64,000 nt of DNA from Ampelocalamus luodianensis (Eukaryota; Streptophyta; Magnoliopsida; Poales; Poaceae), in assembly GCA_036346255.1 (NCBI GenBank), contig CM070619.1, positions 31,316,342-31,380,341 of the forward strand. Reading direction: 5' to 3'. Under the pieces are notes generated by a model that saw nothing but the letters and a program-made list of their open reading frames with translations, was not told the origin of the DNA and made no database searches. Positions 9,843 to 21,000 of the stretch are shown here, piece by piece. Numbering within the stretch: the first letter of the stretch is position 1; each line of letters begins with the position of its first letter. The position numbers and the translations under genes are program-made.

Positions 9843-10436
9843 GGAGATGCTTGAGGCTATTGGGAGGGACGAGCGATACGTGTGACATACGAGTTGACGT
9901 GAGTTGCTCCACCGAAACCCTAGCCGCCATGTTCCCGAGAGAGCCTTCCTGTGCGACTTGGTGCTAGCACACTAGCGTACGGTGTTCCTTCCCTGGACGT
10001 ATGTATACTGTAAAGGAGCTACTGTGGTTGCTGTTGCGCTTGAGGATGATCCACAACCTTGGTGAGGACATGATTGGTTGCTGGAGGAGACGTTCAACTA
10101 TGGTGGACGATCGACTACTACCACTACATCAACACGCTCTACGTTGGATCGGGCTGCTCCAACACTTCTTCTGCTACACTGCATGTCTGGTGGTAACAAT
10201 CTGTGATCATCTTCTTGTTTGGCTTCCTAGTTTACGTGGTAGACATTTTGAATTGTTGCTGTCGTAGCCTACCCGTATCCCTTATATGTTCGGCTTTGGA
10301 AACGAAGATAATGGTGATAACTAGATCATAGCCTCATTCAATTGCCTGTAGCAGATCATGGAGGTCCCTTTTGTTTTATTTATCTTTCGCTGTAGTTTAC
10401 TTATTTTGTACTTGACGACCTATCAGCCTGATATGT

Positions 10437-10680
10437 AAGAACTTGGCTTAAGGCTTATTTCTGACTATTTTTGTATTATTAAGTAGTTTTTTACTTAAGC
10501 GCATGTATTGATGTGATATTCATCGATATTGTTCTTTATGAGCTAGCTGTTAATCATGGGACCAGTATACACAAAGGATCTAGATACAAATCTGGTATGA
10601 CCAGTATCAAATAAATATGCATACATGTGCTGCATGTCAAAACTCAAAATTAACCTACTCCATGTGCAGTTTGGAGTAGC
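10437..10680. other. Unassigned AT-rich sequence
   Basis: No open frame, repeat or terminus recognised. It separates the copia LTR from the MITE at 10690 and could be the remnant of the LTR's downstream flank. Confidence 0.5.
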
Positions 10681-10689
10681 CGTCTCTAG

Positions 10690-10948
10690 AGGATTGGCAT
10701 CCTCTATCATTGCATTGGCAATGGCAGAGGTGCACAGTATCGTGACATTCGGCAGATTTGTGTCGTCCGATCCAGGAAGAACGATTTAGGTCAACTGCTA
10801 CAGTACAATAGCTATAGTGTGCTACAGAACAATTGCTACAGTGGAGAATCGCGATCTCATCCTTTGCTTTTTGATTCGACGACTGCTACACAATGTCATG
10901 GTACTTTAGCACAATGACATTGCATAGCAATGTCAGAGGATGCGCTTA
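10690..10948. mobile_element. Mutator-like MITE, 259 bp
   Basis: Flanked by CGTCTCTAG (10681-10689) and CGTCTCTGG (10949-10957), 8 of 9 bases equal, the duplication length of Mutator-like elements. The ends form an inverted repeat: left GGCATCCTCTATCATTGC, right (reversed) GCGCATCCTCTGACATTGC. The interior has further inverted copies (CATTGC / GCAATG) and repeats of TGCTACAG. No coding capacity. Tentative because the terminal bases do not pair fully. Confidence 0.55.
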
Positions 10949-10957
10949 CGTCTCTGG

Positions 10958-11311
10958 TACACTTATAGTTTTTTCCCATTAGTTTAGGCTAAGGTTAAAT
11001 AAGATGAGGAGAATTAGTGTTGCAAAAAAATGGTATGCATTCATCATGGGTTGATGTAGTACCTTCGTTAATTGTTATGTGAATAATTTATCATAATTTA
11101 ATAGATGATTTCGATAATATATTTTTATATTTAAAGTGGAGTTTAAAGGTAATTTATTTACTAAGAATATGATAAATTATCAATGTATAAAACTTGATGA
11201 ATCATATTTTACATTATATAGTTTATACTTCGTCTATCTGGTACATGCTATATACGGACACCTTTACACAATAGTAAAACTAATTAATTTGTAAGTAATG
11301 AATATTAATTA
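10958..11311. other. AT-rich spacer with an inverted repeat
   Basis: Very AT-rich and without a gene. AATTTATCATA (about 11086) and TATGATAAATT (about 11168) form arms of 11-13 bp about 70 bp apart, which may be the core of a decayed MITE. No clear ends or duplication seen. Confidence 0.45.
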
Positions 11312-11595
11312 ATCCCTCTGTTTTGAAATATAAGACCTATAGTTTTTTTTAATCTTGTTTCAAAACATAAGACGTGCAGGACAATGTAATGGCTTTTTCT
11401 CTCATTTGCCCTCGTTTGTCTTCGCTCTCTCTTCAACATTTATGAGTAGACACCCACACTAAGAATTCCCTCTCTTATTCCCAAAACATTAATACCATGG
11501 GTACCATGGTCATCTCCCTCAACTATTATCTTAGTTTCATGACTTCTTTAATCCCCGTGCTTGACCAAAATATGCCTTATAAAAACAAAATGGAG
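11312..11595. mobile_element. Stowaway-like MITE, 284 bp
   Basis: TA duplications at 11310-11311 and 11596-11597. The left end is ATCCCTCTGTTTTGAAATA followed by TAAG; the right end reversed is CTCCATTTTGTTTTTATAAG. These fit the Stowaway (Tc1/Mariner) terminal consensus CTCCCTCYGTTTC.. with TA targets. No ORF; it would need transposase in trans. Confidence 0.75.
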
Positions 11596-11701
11596 TAAGA
11601 TTTAAACAAGGAAGACGACCCATTAATCGGAGCAAGACTGAATAATTGTTGAAGACCACCAAATACACTATACCCGATGCATGTTTACCATTAGCCAACT
11701 A
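11596..11701. other. Short spacer between two MITEs
   Basis: About 100 bp with no recognised feature. Confidence 0.4.
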
Positions 11702-11984
11702 CTCTCTCCGTTCCTCAATAGATGTCGTTCTAGGATTTTGCACTACAACCAAGGAATAGATACAAAAGATCATATTACCCTCCGATTATCTCACTTATTA
11801 GTCTTCGTTGGTGTGTGGTACCCTAGTCTATAGTAGTAAATGACCTTGTAAATAGCCATGGACAAGGAATGGGAGGGATATGCAAAGGAAAAAATGGTAC
11901 AAAGTTGCCTCGAAATTATAGAATGACATGTATTTGAGAACAAAAAATAAAAGCAACAATGATAAGTATTCAGAACAGAGGGAA
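11702..11984. mobile_element. Stowaway-like MITE, 283 bp
   Basis: TA duplications at 11700-11701 and 11985-11986. The left end is CTCTCTCCGTTCCTCAATAG; the right end reversed is TTCCCTCTGTTCTGAATAC. The form is a Stowaway terminal repeat. No coding capacity. Confidence 0.75.
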
Positions 11985-12011
11985 TAATGAATGTTGATGC
12001 CCCCCCAAGTC

Positions 12012-12216
12012 CCATCTCAATGGAGAAGAGCTTGGGGCGCCTTCCCACCAGCCCACACTCGAATCCGTAGCCATCAAGAGTTTTCTCGACAAAAAAAAAA
12101 ACATTCTGCATCCAAGATGGATTTGGTTCCATCTCAATGGGAAGAGCTGGTAGCACCTTTCCCACTAGCCCACACTCGAATTCCAAGCCAGCACAAGATT
12201 TTTCTCAAGGAAAAAG
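12012..12216. repeat. 117-bp tandem duplication, diverged
   Basis: Both copies start CCATCTCAATGG (12012, 12129) and contain CCCAC.AGCCCACACTCGAAT and AAGA.TTTTCTC. In the minus-strand frame 12186-11791 each copy encodes the peptide FECGLVG followed ten or so residues later by IEM. The peptides suggest a decayed gene fragment or noncoding repeat; no domain is recognised. The right copy ends just before the TAA at 12224. Confidence 0.75.
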
Positions 12217-12238
12217 ATCCAAATAAGGGCTTGTTTGG

Positions 12239-12981
12239 ATGGGGCGGGATCGGCTGGGATCACGGCTCAATCCATGGGGAAATTCCCATCCTCTGAATAT
12301 TTTCTTGTCCATCCCGAAGGTGCATTTGGATGACGTTGGGACAGGGAAAATTGAGAGAAACCACCCACACCTTAGACTCAAGATTTATTTTCCCTGTGTG
12401 AGTGTCAACACATGACGTCACCTTCGTCTCGTGATTTAGCAATGTTGTTGCCTCCTCCTCCTTTCCCGATCTAGCAATTAGCGCCACTACATTGTCACGC
12501 TGGGTGCAGCTGCCGCTGGCCTAGCTAGCTAGGTTCGTGTGCCATGAGCCTGCCATATATCTAGGCTCTAGATCTGGCAGGTGGCATCCTGTGCGATTAC
12601 TATTGTCACCTTGCGTGTGCACCGCCAAACCGCCCCAACTGCCGGCTCGCAGAGAATTGTGGCTCACCTAATGATACGGGTGCCTGATCTTCTCGGCATA
12701 GGTTAGAAGATAACTCGAGTAGCCTAACGAATCACATGAAGCCAATACATACGCTGCCAATGCAACAACCTCCAATACATAAAATCGCCCAACCACGTGC
12801 TTAGATGACCATCCACTCGACCACGCAAAAGTGGATGCAAGTCCCTCCAATCCGCAATGATCATCAAGAACAAATGTGTAGAGACAATGAGCACAATCCT
12901 AGAGGGCAGCCGGTGGCTAAGCAAACCCTAGGAGAATGCACTTGGAAATCTCTTATTTCTTGAATAAACATGGTCTAAGCA
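12239..12981. other. Left remnant of the Harbinger-like element
   Basis: The subterminal part (GGGGAAATTCCC, 12279-12290) somewhat resembles the right subterminal part. Minus-strand frames at 12487-12260, 12850-12668 and 12924-12724 are short and show no known domain; the last two overlap in different frames and contain leucine- and tryptophan-rich stretches. It ends at AAGCA (12977-12981), where the copia element is inserted; the other side starts ATGCA at 42169. Confidence 0.5.
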
Positions 12982-14998
12982 TGTTGGACCGAAAGGCGAC
13001 TAGAGGGGTGAATAGGAGCACGATCTCTTTTTCGCCCAAATCGAATTCAATACTTAATCTCACTCAATAGCTATGAAAGCTATGAAGATCAATAAATCAT
13101 GCACAATGAAGACTTGTATTGAATTCAATCAAAACCCCAAAGCAAAATCAACACAAAACCAAAACACCAATTCTCGGCGGTGCGACCTCTCACGGGGCGG
13201 TCGATCGGTTGGTCTAATGATCGGACCGATCCAAGCGGTTGACCTCTCCTTCAAGCAGTCGACCTCTAGTTCAATGAACAGTGAAATCAGCCCGAAAAAC
13301 CAAAACGCAAATTGATCTAACTTTTGATTCGTGCGTCCAAACTTCGTGAAACTTGACACACACCTTCCCAAGGATGTCAGGAACCTATTCCAAGCAACGA
13401 TCGTGAAGATCCTTGCCAAAGTTCAGACCTTTTCCCGTTTGAGTGAAGGTGGGTCAAAAACCGAGTCAAAACGCAAATATGATCTTGAGACTTGCTCGTG
13501 GGTGATTGATGATCTTGAAGATCCTAGATGTATTCCCACATGTCACAGCAAGCTAGATCACGGCCAGAAACCAAGCAAAAACTCGCGGATCAAAGAAAGA
13601 CTCAAAATCACCAAATAGAGAGGAAGAAAGCAAATAGACTCATCTTTGATGAAACTTTCTTTGGATTGATTTGATGTGGTATTGGTTTACAGCCACTCCA
13701 TCAATGGAGGACAAAGACTCAATACATGAGCACGAAATCAAATCCAACTCTCTAGAACAATAACCTCCACTACTCCTCTCCCTAAGCAAACTAGGGTTTC
13801 AATCACAATCAAAGTGTTGAGAGGGTGCAGCCACCTCCCTCCTCTATTTATAGTGGATGCCTAGACCTTCTAGAAGAGTTTCCATAATGGGCTCCCGTTA
13901 AGGCCCAAAACAAACGGGTCACACACGCACGCATTTTAAAGCACCGTCTTCATCTCCTCTTGACCTAATCCGCTTCTCCAACGCACCGTCTTGCGCCGCG
14001 GGTTGGCAAAAGGTAACCAAGGCGGTATTTGGTAAAATTACCAAAATACCCCTTCTCGGTCCTTCTCCAAGACCGAGTCCAGATTCGGCACTCGCTTGCT
14101 CGCCACGTGTAGGTTGATCCAACGGCTCTCCCCGTCGGCAAGTCTCTCCCATCCGGCTCCCACGAAACCACCATGGCACTTGCACCGACCGCGCCGCTTG
14201 ATTCAACCCGTCGATTGAAGCGCCTGCTCGGTCACCTTTGTCCATCTTGCACCATACTTGAGTCCAATGACTTCACCCGCATCGCCGATCGTTCAACCTC
14301 GCTCTCCAAGCCTAGTCCCGATCATCTCGCCGTTGACTGCCGTTGACCACCAAGCAACCCGCACAACAATAGACAAGTAAATCAAACCGGGAACAAGTTC
14401 TTCACAACTTGACCCACGTTAGTCAAAACATGCATCATGCAACACATATGCAATGAAACCCATGAACTTGACCTAACAAGCAACCATCGCCGCCACACGG
14501 GCCGACAAGTTAAGTGAAAATCGGTCGATCGCCACCCTTGGCGATGATGACATCGCCACCGATCGGCAATGTAGCGAAGGCGATCGACCGCCACCCGTGG
14601 ACTTAGCCAAAATTTCAGCATCAAATCCGCAACCTCTGGAAATTTCAAACGAATAGAACATTTGCTCGAGGCTCCAAAATTATGGGACCAAGTGCGTGAG
14701 AATCTCTCACTTACCTACACCTCTATTTTTGGCCCACTCAAAAATCCAATGCCACTTATATGGCGGTCGGACCGCCATCGACGGCCCGATCGCACCGCCA
14801 ACCGGTCGGATCGCCTACCGGCGGTCGGACCGCCATCCAATTCACGAGGCATGGCGGTCGACCGCCACCAAGGCGGTCGGATCGCTTGAGACTGACAGAA
14901 CTCGAACTTTGCCGAAACGCTTGTTTCGCAAACCTTCAACGCCATTGCCAATTGTCACATCATCCTAAGATCATGAGCATATCCCCATGATATCCACA
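12982..14998 (-). mobile_element. Copia 3' LTR, 2017 bp
   Basis: On the plus strand it reads TGTTGGACCGAAAGGCGACT ... ATATCCACA, matching the two pieces of the 5' LTR (35051-36188 and 41273-42168) throughout. Differences are mainly short indels near CNG and CG sites. Its two halves are rich in GGTCGGACC-type palindromes. It contains no gene; frames in it (e.g. 13919-14245) are unsupported. Confidence 0.9.
14760..14778. repeat. Near-palindrome cluster GGCGGTCGGACCGCC in copia LTR
   Basis: ATGGCGGTC-G-GACCGCCAT has 9-bp arms around one base. Variants such as GGTCGGACCG, GGTCGATCGG and GCGGTCGACCG recur at 13180-13270 and 14510-14890, and in the 5' LTR at 35250-35345 and 41690-42060. They may form hairpins in the LTR RNA or bind a dimeric factor. 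Confidence 0.7.
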
Positions 14999-15010
14999 AT
15001 CTCCCCTTGA
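14999..15010 (-). promoter_or_regulatory. Copia polypurine tract
   Basis: On the minus strand TCAAGGGGAGAT directly precedes the LTR start at 14998. It is the normal position and composition for plus-strand priming. Confidence 0.75.
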
Positions 15011-16277
15011 TGAACACATTGGCAATTCCCAACAAATGCAAATTTTGAGGTTTGAAAAGTAAAACTCGTTTTTACAAGAAAGGCACAACTTGGTCCATAT
15101 GCAAGAGAAAGCAATGAAAATGACCAAGTGGCTTCAGAATAGCATAGGCAAGTGAGATAAGGCAAAGAAAGCGAAAGCTTCATTTTCCGTATGAGTCAAA
15201 ATCTCACTTAAGGTCCATATGAAAGAACAATTGTTCGATATGACCTTTGATCATCGTGAGGCTCAAGTATTGCAATTCAAGTTCGAAATGGCAATACGAT
15301 CAAACGAATGCAAATATGAAACTCCCCATCACAATGATCCTCAAATATCGTAAAATTTCAAATTCTCCAATTTTCTCCCCTTTTAATACTTTTAAATCTT
15401 CTTCCTTTACACATCTCAAATATCTTCTCCCTTTGACAATGGAGTCATCAAGGAATCACGCCTTCCTCTCGCCCGTAGATAACAAGTGCAGAATGAGGAA
15501 AAAATATAAGAAGGAGCATGCATGAAATGCAATGGAGTGGCTTCATATTTTTGAATTTTTCAATTTTTTTTATTACAAGAAGCTTTGGAGATTACCCAAA
15601 AAGAGCAAGCTAGCATTTCTAATCACACTCAATACATATCAAGCCTATCAGCGCTAGCAAGATCATGTTAAGACATATATAACAAAGCTAAGCAAGAAGG
15701 CTTAAAGTAAAGCAATGAATTTTAGCATTTTAAGCAAAGCTTCAAATCTAGCAAGTTCATCAACAGAGATCTTAAGATGATTCTGGCCATGTCAAAATGT
15801 CAATGTGAGATCAAAAAGCTAACAAAGACCACATTAAGAGACAAACTGGTCCTGAATTGAATCATTTTGCTCAATTTTTCTCAACTACCCATTTTTCAAC
15901 AGTTTTTCATTTGCAATGAATATTGAAGTTGATTAGAGGTATATCTTAGTGAAGAAGATCCTGGACTATGAGCCATCCACAAACTCTTCCTAAGCTTCTA
16001 CCAGCGACAAATCTTGAGGTTCATGTCGGTTTGACAAGCAAATCCCCATGAGATCGTTCGGATCATCAAACTATCTCCAAGTTCATGTCTATGATATGCA
16101 GTCTCGTGAGAGTAGTTTGACACATTTTAAGCATAGGACAATCTTTAATTTTGATTTTTCATTTTTCACAAGAGCAGATTTAGATTCTTAAAGGAACAAG
16201 AAGCTCAAGTAATGATCAATACTAGATTCAAGAGCTAACACCGCAATTTTGATAGGGCCAATGTCACAAAAGGAGCA
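15011..16277 (-). other. Copia 3' spacer, first part
   Basis: AT-rich sequence between pol and the 3' LTR of the copia element, with no gene. Scattered AAGCAA/AGCAAG tracts. It is interrupted at 16277 by the Tat element and resumes at 29205. Long 3' spacers are common in the SIRE/Opie group, where some members have an extra frame here; none is visible in this copy. Confidence 0.6.
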
Positions 16278-16390
16278 TGACGAGGATCTAAGTAATCCTC
16301 ATTTATTTACTCCATAATCAAGAAATATGACATCATAAGACATACCCTTAGAATATCAAAAGGAAGAACTAGTCGAAGTCGAGACCACCC

Positions 16391-16660
16391 CACGACTACC
16401 CCCGGTCGTAAGCTCTTCTACGACCACGGGATAATCCTACGACTACCCCCCGTCGAAGCTCTTCTACGACCACGGATAATCCCTACGACTACCCCCGGTC
16501 GTAAGCTCTTCACGACCACGGATAATCCCTACGACTACCCCCAGTCGTAAGCTCTTCACGACCATGGTATAATCGTTATGACTACCACCTAGTCGTAAGC
16601 TCTTCTACGACTATGGTACGATCGTTACGAGTATGTCCGGTCGTAAGTTTTCTATGATCG
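16391..16660 (+). repeat. Hairpin array in Tat 5' LTR
   Basis: About six units spaced 46-50 bp. The model unit at 16404-16425 is GGTCGTA, an 8-base loop (AGCTCTTC), then TACGACC. The unit near 16590 has AGTCGTA with TACGACT, a paired change. Others have one arm damaged by a 1-base indel. Units are joined by ACGGGATAATCC-like linkers. The same array occurs in the 3' LTR and related ones in two introns of the antisense gene. Confidence 0.85.
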
Positions 16661-16896
16661 GGGCCTACTACAAAGTTCCTCACGACTTCATCGACCCACC
16701 CGCTTGACGCCCATTAAACAAAGGAGAATCTAAGCGGTCAAAATACGCAGCTATATCTCGACATAATCAGAGATAATTCCCACTATCTCGATCGGTAATC
16801 GATTGACAAGATGGAGAGGTTACTACTCGGTAATTACTCTCATTATTACATAATAATGAGCGACTAATTAGCCTGGAAGGACAACGCCCACTATTG

Positions 16897-16910
16897 CTTA
16901 GTATAAATAG
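16897..16910 (+). promoter_or_regulatory. TATA-like element of Tat 5' LTR
   Basis: TAGTATAAATAGG, repeated in the 3' LTR at about 28959-28972. It lies about 230 bp before the LTR end, the usual place for the core promoter. Confidence 0.65.
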
Positions 16911-17141
16911 GTATCTGTTAGAGATAGAGAGGAGGCCTTTGGGGAAAAGAAAGAAGAAACAGAGCATACTTATTCGATTGTAATCCAAAGAGCAAATACA
17001 AGATACACAGAGTAGGGTTGTTATTCTCACCGAGAAGGCCGAACTCGTATAAAAATCCCGTGTCTTCTTCGTTTGTGTGATCAATTGTGGAGACCCCAAT
17101 CAAACAATCTTTACGTAAGATCGGTTCTAAAACACCGGCGG

Positions 17142-17159
17142 TTGGCGCCGACCGTGGGG
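17142..17159 (+). promoter_or_regulatory. Tat primer-binding site
   Basis: TTGGCGCCGACCGTGGGG starts directly after the 5' LTR; compare 6292-6276 on the other strand. The TGGCGCC start is usual in the Tat lineage. The priming tRNA is not assigned. Confidence 0.75.
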
Positions 17160-17208
17160 ATCCTCGGTAATTCCTTGTCACGCTTCTTCCTTTTCTCTTT
17201 ATGCTACC

Positions 17209-19260
17209 ATGCCGGGAGAATGGAATGAGGAGAATTGGTTCGACTTGGCGACACGCAGATATCGACATGGATGCCGGTCTCTAATACGAACCGAGTATCG
17301 AATCTTCTTATGGTATTGCCGCCTCGAGATCTTCTATCGATCTCGAGATCGATATTACCCAGTCGAGGAGGATCCTTATCCCCACGACAAGACGCCCACC
17401 GAGGATCAATTTCTCGGGAGGCAAGGGTCAACTCGACCAAGAATACTGTCTCAGGGCAAACTCGCAACACGACGCAGAGCTTTTCCTCTAAGTGTTCGAG
17501 TCCCCAAGACATTCGAGTTGGCGAGACTAGTTCGAAGCCATTATCCCGAGCTCCATTGACATCCGATGGTCCTCTCTCCGAGCATTTCGCAGGAAGAGGA
17601 TTGAACATCTTGTTCATCCAAATTCAACCGCCCCGACGCAGAGCCACCGCAGCGAGACGGTTATAACCCGAGTTCCCTACATGGAGGGTTTACTCCAAGT
17701 CGCTAGATGGTGTCACTCGACCACTCCTCCGGTGAGGAGGAGATCTCGAGCGCAAGTGGAAGTCATCCACGGGAGGTCTTCGCCCTTCCTCCGATCGATC
17801 GTTCTCCCGGAAGAAGGATTGGACATGCTTCCGCCGAGCATACTCTACACCACCGTCGTAATGGCAATGACACCCACCGCGAACGAAACGAACACTTTGA
17901 TGAACGTGCGGGACATCCTCAACATTCTCGCCCATTAAAACAAGTTCAAGGGTCTGAAATAGACCATTCGAGGCAATTCGACGGAAGAAAATAGTGGCTC
18001 GAAGAACCTCCCCGAGCGCGCTTATTTCAAATAAGGAAACTCAAGAACTCCAAAGACATCAATGATTTCTTTGGAGAACACGACCCAAGAACTCGCCGAG
18101 CACCGTGTTATGATCTTTTGCCAAGGAGATCGCGCAAAGACTTCGTGACATGATGGCCAAACTTGAGCGACGCAGGTCGACCACAACCACGGTCGTAATA
18201 GTGCGACTACTTCTTACGCCACCGCTCAGAAACTCGCCGCATGGAAGGCGGCACGACTCTCCTCATGTCGTTCTCGACATGAGAAAATGCCACAAGCCAG
18301 CGGGAGGGTGATCTTTCACCACTTCAAATGACTGCACACACGGCGGCAAGCGGGCACGAGGAGTATTTCCCCGAAGGTCGAGGCCTATTATAGGCCTAGT
18401 CCCCATGGTCGGGTATCGACGAGTTCGATCGCCGGCGACATTAACCCTTCGCTTCGCAAAAGAAGACAAGAGGTTATCTCGATGTCGGCGTTCTCGTCGA
18501 CCTTCGAGCGTTCGCTGGCGCCTCGATTTGGCCGACGAATATGGAGAAATTCGATGGAACTCAAAACCCCATCGAGTTCCTCCAAATCTACACTCTGACT
18601 ATCCGAGCCGCGGGAGGAGGAGAGCATGTCATGGCGAATTACCTTCCGACTGTGCTCGAAGGATCGGCGCGATCATGGCTTCTAAACCAACCATTTGAGT
18701 CGATCTACTCGTGGCAACACCTCTGTGATCTACTGCTGGCTAATTTCCAGGGAACTTACAATCGCCCAAGAAAGGAGGATGACCTGCACCGGATAAGACA
18801 GAACAACCATGAAACGCTACGACAATTCATCAGCGCCTGATCAGTTCAAACTCTATTCGGAAGTTTCGACTCATCTGCGATTAGGGCTTTCAAACAGGGA
18901 GTCCGTAGCAGAAGAATAACAGAGGACATCGCCTTACATCCACCTGCCACCGTCGCTGAGCTCTTTGAGATGGCTGATAGATATGCGACTGCTGCTGAAG
19001 CGGTCGAATGGAACGATACCATCGATCTCAAAGATGGCATCCTCGGAAGCAAAGTAAAGTGGTAAGAAAAGGATAAAAGGCTAGAAATCTAAGAACAAAG
19101 CGAAAAGTCAAAAATCTCCGGATGCCGGTTCTAAGGAGGTCCTAGCCGTAGCGATAAGGAGCCACACAACCCCAAGCAAAATCCCGATCAAGTAAAGGTA
19201 AACGCTAAGATCGAGAAACGACAAACCGGTGGTGTCCTTTTCATAAAAAGAAGGGCATGA
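17209..19260 (+). pseudogene. Tat gag, broken
   Basis: Starts MPGEWNEENWFDLA at 17209, 50 bp after the PBS. Frame is lost near 17250 and continues in others to about 18000 (arginine- and serine-rich, as in Tat gag N termini). The conserved core is at 18541-18840: KFDGTQNPIEFLQIYTLTI, NYLPTVLEGSARSWLLNQPF, FQGTYNRPRKEDDLHRIRQN. Shifted frames at 18850-19050 continue with TVAELFEMADRYATAAEAVE. A lysine-rich stretch follows. Gag would form the particle. At least five frame changes prevent a full product. Confidence 0.8.
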
Positions 19261-19449
19261 CTTCAGAATCGCGAGTTTTCTTACGAAACTCGAGGACTAT
19301 TATTTCGCAAAGGGCCACTTCCTATTCTTTAACAAGTGGGCCAAACCGTTGGACAAAAGAGTCTGACGATGAGGAGATGCCATTCCAGACCCGCGGCACA
19401 CCATTGATCATATCTATGGGGTCTTCACATCTGAATCACGAAGACGGTG

Positions 19450-20180
19450 AAAGCGATCGAACGTGAGGTAAACACAATCGACTCTCCTCTTGTCAATAAA
19501 TTATCAGTGGTCGGAAATCACCCTTGCTTTGAGAAAGGTGATTGTCCGATACCTTCGACTAGACCAGTCGATTTCGATAGTAGTCGAACCCACCATCAAC
19601 AATTGTCGAGTCAATCGAGTTTTAGTTGATGGTGGAAGCTCGTTAATATATCGCTTACGAGTACCGGACGAGATGCAAGTACCGAGGACAAAGGTAAGAC
19701 CGATGCGATATTCATTTCATGGAATCGCATCGGGGTCTTCGCCAAACCCATTGGCCAGTTTCTCTTCCTTTAACGCTTGGATCACCAAGCAATTTCGGAG
19801 AGAGAAAGTCTCCTTGATGTAGTCGATTTGGATACGCATATAACGCCATACTCGGACGACCTACTCGCAAAATTTTTGATAGCTACTCACTATGGGTACC
19901 AATGTCTTAAGATGCGAGTCCCAAAGGAGTGATCACAATATATTGTGACAAGAAGATGGCGCATTCTGTGATCGCTGCTCCCTTGAGATGGTTGGACAAC
20001 TACCAACTCGAGATTTAAAGTCACCTTCGACTAGCAAGTCGAAGCCAAAGTCGCACCTAAGCCGAACGACCAAGTCAAAGAGGTTCCTCCGACGCAGAGG
20101 AGCCCTCAAGACTGCTTCGCATTGGGATTCTTCCACCCTAAATAGGAAGACGCCTCATCACCTTCCTCCAGGCAAACGCT
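19450..20180 (+). pseudogene. Tat protease and linker, broken
   Basis: Positions 19490-19700 encode the run-up VVEPTINNCRVNRVLVDGGSS with the catalytic DGGSS, then RYSFHGIASGSS. About 19880-19990 encodes ATHYGYQCLKMRVPKGV, the linker equivalent of 2491-2150 on the other element. The protease would cleave Gag-Pol. Frames change near 19630 and 19820. Confidence 0.7.
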
Positions 20181-21000
20181 GATGTCTTTGCGTGGCAAGC
20201 ATCCGACATGCCCGGAGTCCCAAGGAATGTGATCGAGCACAGGCTAGCCTTACGGCCTGATAAACTACCCGTAAAACAAAAGTTACGGAGATTTGCCCCT
20301 GATCGACGAGATGCTATTAGGTCAGAATTGGACAAGTTGCTTAAAGCAGGCTTTATAAGAGAAGTCAACCACCCAGAGTGGTTGGCCAACCCTGTAATGG
20401 TTAGAAAGTCTAACGGCAAATGGCGTATGTGCGTAGACTTTACTGATCTTAATAAAGCTTGTCCAAAAGATGATTTCCCTTTACCTCGCATCGATCAGCT
20501 GGTTGACTCTACTGCAGGATGTGAAATGTTGAGTTTTCTAGATGCATACTCTGGTTATCATCAGATCAGTATGCATCGAGAAGATGAAGAAAAGACCGCA
20601 TTTATTACACCGTTTGGAGTATTTTGCTATGTCAAAATGCCATTCGGCCTAAAAATGCTGGAGCTTCTTTTCAACGTTTGATGCAAACGACTTTCGCTCC
20701 TCAACTAGGCCGAAATTTGGAAGCCTATGTTGATGACCTAGTCGTAAAAAGCACCAAACGACTCGAACATATCACAGACTTGCAGGAGACTTTCGACAAC
20801 CTCAGAAAACACCAATTGAAACTAAATCCCGAGAAGTGTGTGTTCGGGGTCTCTTCAGGAAAATTGCTTGGATTCTGGTTTCGAACGGGAATCAAGCAAA
20901 TCTCAAAAGATCAAAGCCATCACTCGATGCGCCCCAGACCACGAAAAAGAAGTCCAAAACTTACAGGGTGCATGGTGGCTTTAAGTCGTTTCATATAGCA
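20181..21000 (+). pseudogene. Tat reverse transcriptase, one main frameshift
   Basis: Positions 20208-20650 are open: MPGVPRNVIEHRLALRPD, KLLKAGFIREVNHPEWLANP, VRKSNGKWRMCVDFTDLNKA, FLDAYSGYHQISMHREDEEK, FGVFCYVKMPFGLK. A frameshift of one base near 20653 moves the palm to another frame: NAGASFQRLMQTTF, then the catalytic YVDD at 20726-20737 (LEAYVDDLVVKS), then HQLKLNPEKCVFGVSSGKLL. The core catalytic residues are present. A second shift occurs near 20880. This is the best preserved RT of the Tat type here. Confidence 0.85.

Larger units (their letters stand above)
8540..10436 (+). mobile_element. Angela/BARE-like copia 3' LTR
   Basis: Starts TGTTGGTGATATGCCCTAGA, the characteristic Angela/BARE-type LTR start. 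It matches the solo LTR at 58771-60143 in inverted orientation over long stretches, e.g. GGTTGCCAAACGCTACTC followed by ACTGGGTAGTTATAAAGG (8989-9025). The end is estimated near 10436 by alignment with the solo LTR; no clean CA terminus is seen, so it may be degraded. It is longer than the solo LTR (1373 bp), partly because of the tandem array at 9291-9556. A TATA box lies at 9836. The frames at 8990-9190 and 10001-10267 show no domain. Confidence 0.7.
16278..17140 (+). mobile_element. Tat element 5' LTR
   Basis: Starts TGACGAGGATCTAAGTAATC, as does the 3' LTR at 28379, and runs through matching sequence to AAGATCGGTTCTAAAACACC. The final bases differ (GGCG here, GACA in the 3' LTR). A TATA-like TAGTATAAATAGG occurs at about 16897-16910, followed by the R-like stretch. 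Six hairpin units lie at 16391-16660. Confidence 0.85.

Noticed and set aside
15011..16277. Possible env-like gene in the copia 3' spacer
   Set aside because: SIRE relatives may have one here, but no frame of useful length or membrane segment is seen.
16391..16660. Regular repeats reminiscent of a CRISPR array
   Set aside because: The genome is a plant; units are joined by similar, not unique, linkers and lie in an LTR.
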